Shown in pieces: positions 62,411-64,000 of a stretch of DNA of 64,000 nt; within the stretch, counting starts at the first letter, position 1, and each line of letters starts with the position of its first letter. A model generated the notes under the pieces. The model saw only the letters and a list, made by a program, of their open reading frames with translations, was not told the origin of the DNA and made no database searches. A program made the position numbers and the translations under genes. The stretch lies in NCBI RefSeq assembly GCF_963678635.1, contig NC_087067.1:59940594-60004593 (forward strand), written 5' to 3'. This DNA comes from Symsagittifera roscoffensis (Eukaryota; Xenacoelomorpha; Acoela; Convolutidae).

Positions 62411-63204
62411 GCGTCACTTGCGATAAAGCAAAAGCAGAGCTAGCTGGAATTGAAAGGCATCTAAATACTCTGACTTAACGTTGTACATCCCTGATGATGA
62501 TAGTTATAGCAAAAACGTTCGTTTTTGTTCCGACAGTTTGAAAAATGGGGAGGAATTTTGTATACGGATGTTTTCGTTTTTCTATTTTGTTTTCCACGCA
62601 AAATCAGGTAACACAAATAATGTTCGGAATTATCGAACAGTATATCCTAATAAAGTCCTTCCAGTCGTAATTCAAACGACCTTGAAAAGATTTCTGTGTC
62701 GAGAAAAACCCGTTTCAAATTTTTTACTGTGGTATAACTCCGAGCAAACAAAGTGAGCGAGCTGGCTTGTTTACGCCTAATTACAAAATCTTATTAAGGC
62801 CTAATTTACTTTTACTAAAAATATATGGTTCTTAGAATTTTTAATGCCGTTTTGGGATTCAAAAATTTCACAAATTTGATTTTTTGTGCTTTTTTAATCA
62901 ATTTTCTTTTAAAAAGTTTTTCTTTCAATTTGCTTATTTATTATGACTGTCGAATGTGCTTAAGATTTAGTTTCTCGTTCAGCTCATTTTATCCCACCAT
63001 TCAGAAAAAACTACTCTAATTTGAAAAAAATTTGACTAAAACTGTCAGTTTTTTGTTTTATCTTTAGAGACTATGATCGAAACAATATGTGCTACTTGCA
63101 GAGTAAGTGTCTCTCCTTGATTTCTAATACTTTATTGACTTCTAAATATTTCAAATGAAAACAAGGATAACAGGTTATTGTGCAAATAGCACAGAATGTT
63201 CCAG
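62411..63204. other. Unassigned A/T-rich stretch
   Basis: Not recognised as part of the elements. A 100-codon open frame without ATG (62454-62756) and a possible splice-acceptor-plus-ATG (TTTATCTTTAG then ATG at 63073) are present. The evidence is too weak to call a gene. It may be host DNA or an upstream part of repeat R2. Confidence 0.3.
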
Positions 63205-64000
63205 CCATTGTACCATTTGCCTGTATGGCACAGCGGAACCTTCCGTCGCACGAGAAATACCAATTAGAGGCGATGTTGACGCATTCGTTATGAAAAGGAA
63301 AGAAAAAATACTCAGGAACTTAAAATGGTTGAAGTCCTCATCGGAGCCTGGATGTCTCTTAAAAGTCAAAAACACAGCAATTTTTAAGCGATAACGTGTC
63401 ACACACACACACACTAAACAGCAGGTTTACTCACGAACAACGGTCTTGTGACAAAAGTAAATAACTAGGAAAAAACAGTATAGAAAAAACCAAAAAACCC
63501 GTATCATGGAATACATGATTTCTGGTAGAGTTTGGAATCATAAATCAGAAGTTCAAAAGTATAATCGTAACCGAGGTTACAGTAAGGCGTCCTTTCATCA
63601 CGTATTCCAGTCAAAATCCTCGGAATTTTCTAGATATGGAAATGATTATAATGAAAGAAGATGACAAGTGTTGAAGTCCTTTCCATTGAAAATCGATACG
63701 GGTTACGTATCCTCAATAAGAACACGCAACTCGACACGAGAAAAAACAATATACAAGTGTTCCAGATAGAAAATTCCGTCGAAACTTATTTTGTCATTTA
63801 TTGTTCCGAGTACGCAAGCGGCGTTCGCAATCTGTATTGTCAGGGAGATTCTCTGTTTTAAAAATGTGCCTGCTCTGGGTTCCTCAGTACATATGCTTAG
63901 GTTCTTACAAAACTTGCCCGAAAAAAGTTTCTGTGCTGGGGCCGGCCCCGCCCTGAATCTCAAAAACTATCGGTTGAAAGGGATATCCATCATCTACAAG
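63205..64000. repeat. Dispersed repeat R2, copy c
   Basis: Copy of 8433-9182 without the segment of about 160 bp, continuing past that copy's end into the part shared with 60771-60965. It has the CA microsatellite at 63398-63415 and runs off the window. The 79-codon frame at 63155-63394 overlaps its start, but is not conserved as protein. Confidence 0.65.

Overview
The window is eukaryotic, intron-poor repeat DNA built almost wholly from copies of one lineage of very large Ty3/gypsy-like LTR retrotransposons. I found no convincing host gene. Nothing fixes the species. An invertebrate animal is my best guess, because the elements carry an animal-like macro domain and the organisation is not plant- or fungus-like. 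All copies are decayed by stops, frameshifts, deletions and nested insertions, so the coding frames are fragments of longer ancestral ORFs. Many apparent starts are only the first start-like codon after a lesion.

Layout. (1) 1-7702: element A, 3' part, + strand: second ORF (ORF2), polypurine tract and 3' LTR. (2) 7703-8432: a leader with primer-binding site running on from that LTR, then repeat family R2 (8433-9182). (3) 9183-51657: element C, + strand, with a left-truncated 5' LTR. Its leader is interrupted by (4) element B, 10046-34165, a 24.1-kb copy with two LTRs. (5) 51662-60575: element E, minus strand, 8.9 kb, abutting the end of C's 3' LTR and lacking everything between the RT palm and the 3' LTR. 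(6) 60576-60965: R2. (7) 60966 to about 62410: fragment F (B-type LTR plus leader). (8) 62411-64000: unassigned AT-rich DNA, then R2 to the window edge.

Comparing A, B, C and E reconstructs the element: LTR of about 0.8-0.9 kb (TGT...ACA) - PBS 12 nt downstream - leader of 2-3 kb - ORF1 (Gag with two CCHC knuckles, DTG protease, reverse transcriptase, RNase H, an acidic linker of about 450 residues, DD35E integrase, then a macro/ADP-ribose-hydrolase-like domain) - gap of about 0.45 kb - ORF2 (about 9 kb: coiled coil, SGNH/GDSL hydrolase, a second SGNH-like domain, and more than 1500 residues with no recognisable family) - polypurine tract - LTR. ORF2 occupies the place of an env gene but shows no signal peptide or membrane segment that I can see.

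The candidate new system is this architecture: a giant Ty3/gypsy-type element with a macro domain ending Pol and a second ORF built around SGNH domains. In B the SGNH catalytic residues and the integrase triad survive although the protease and RT active sites are gone.
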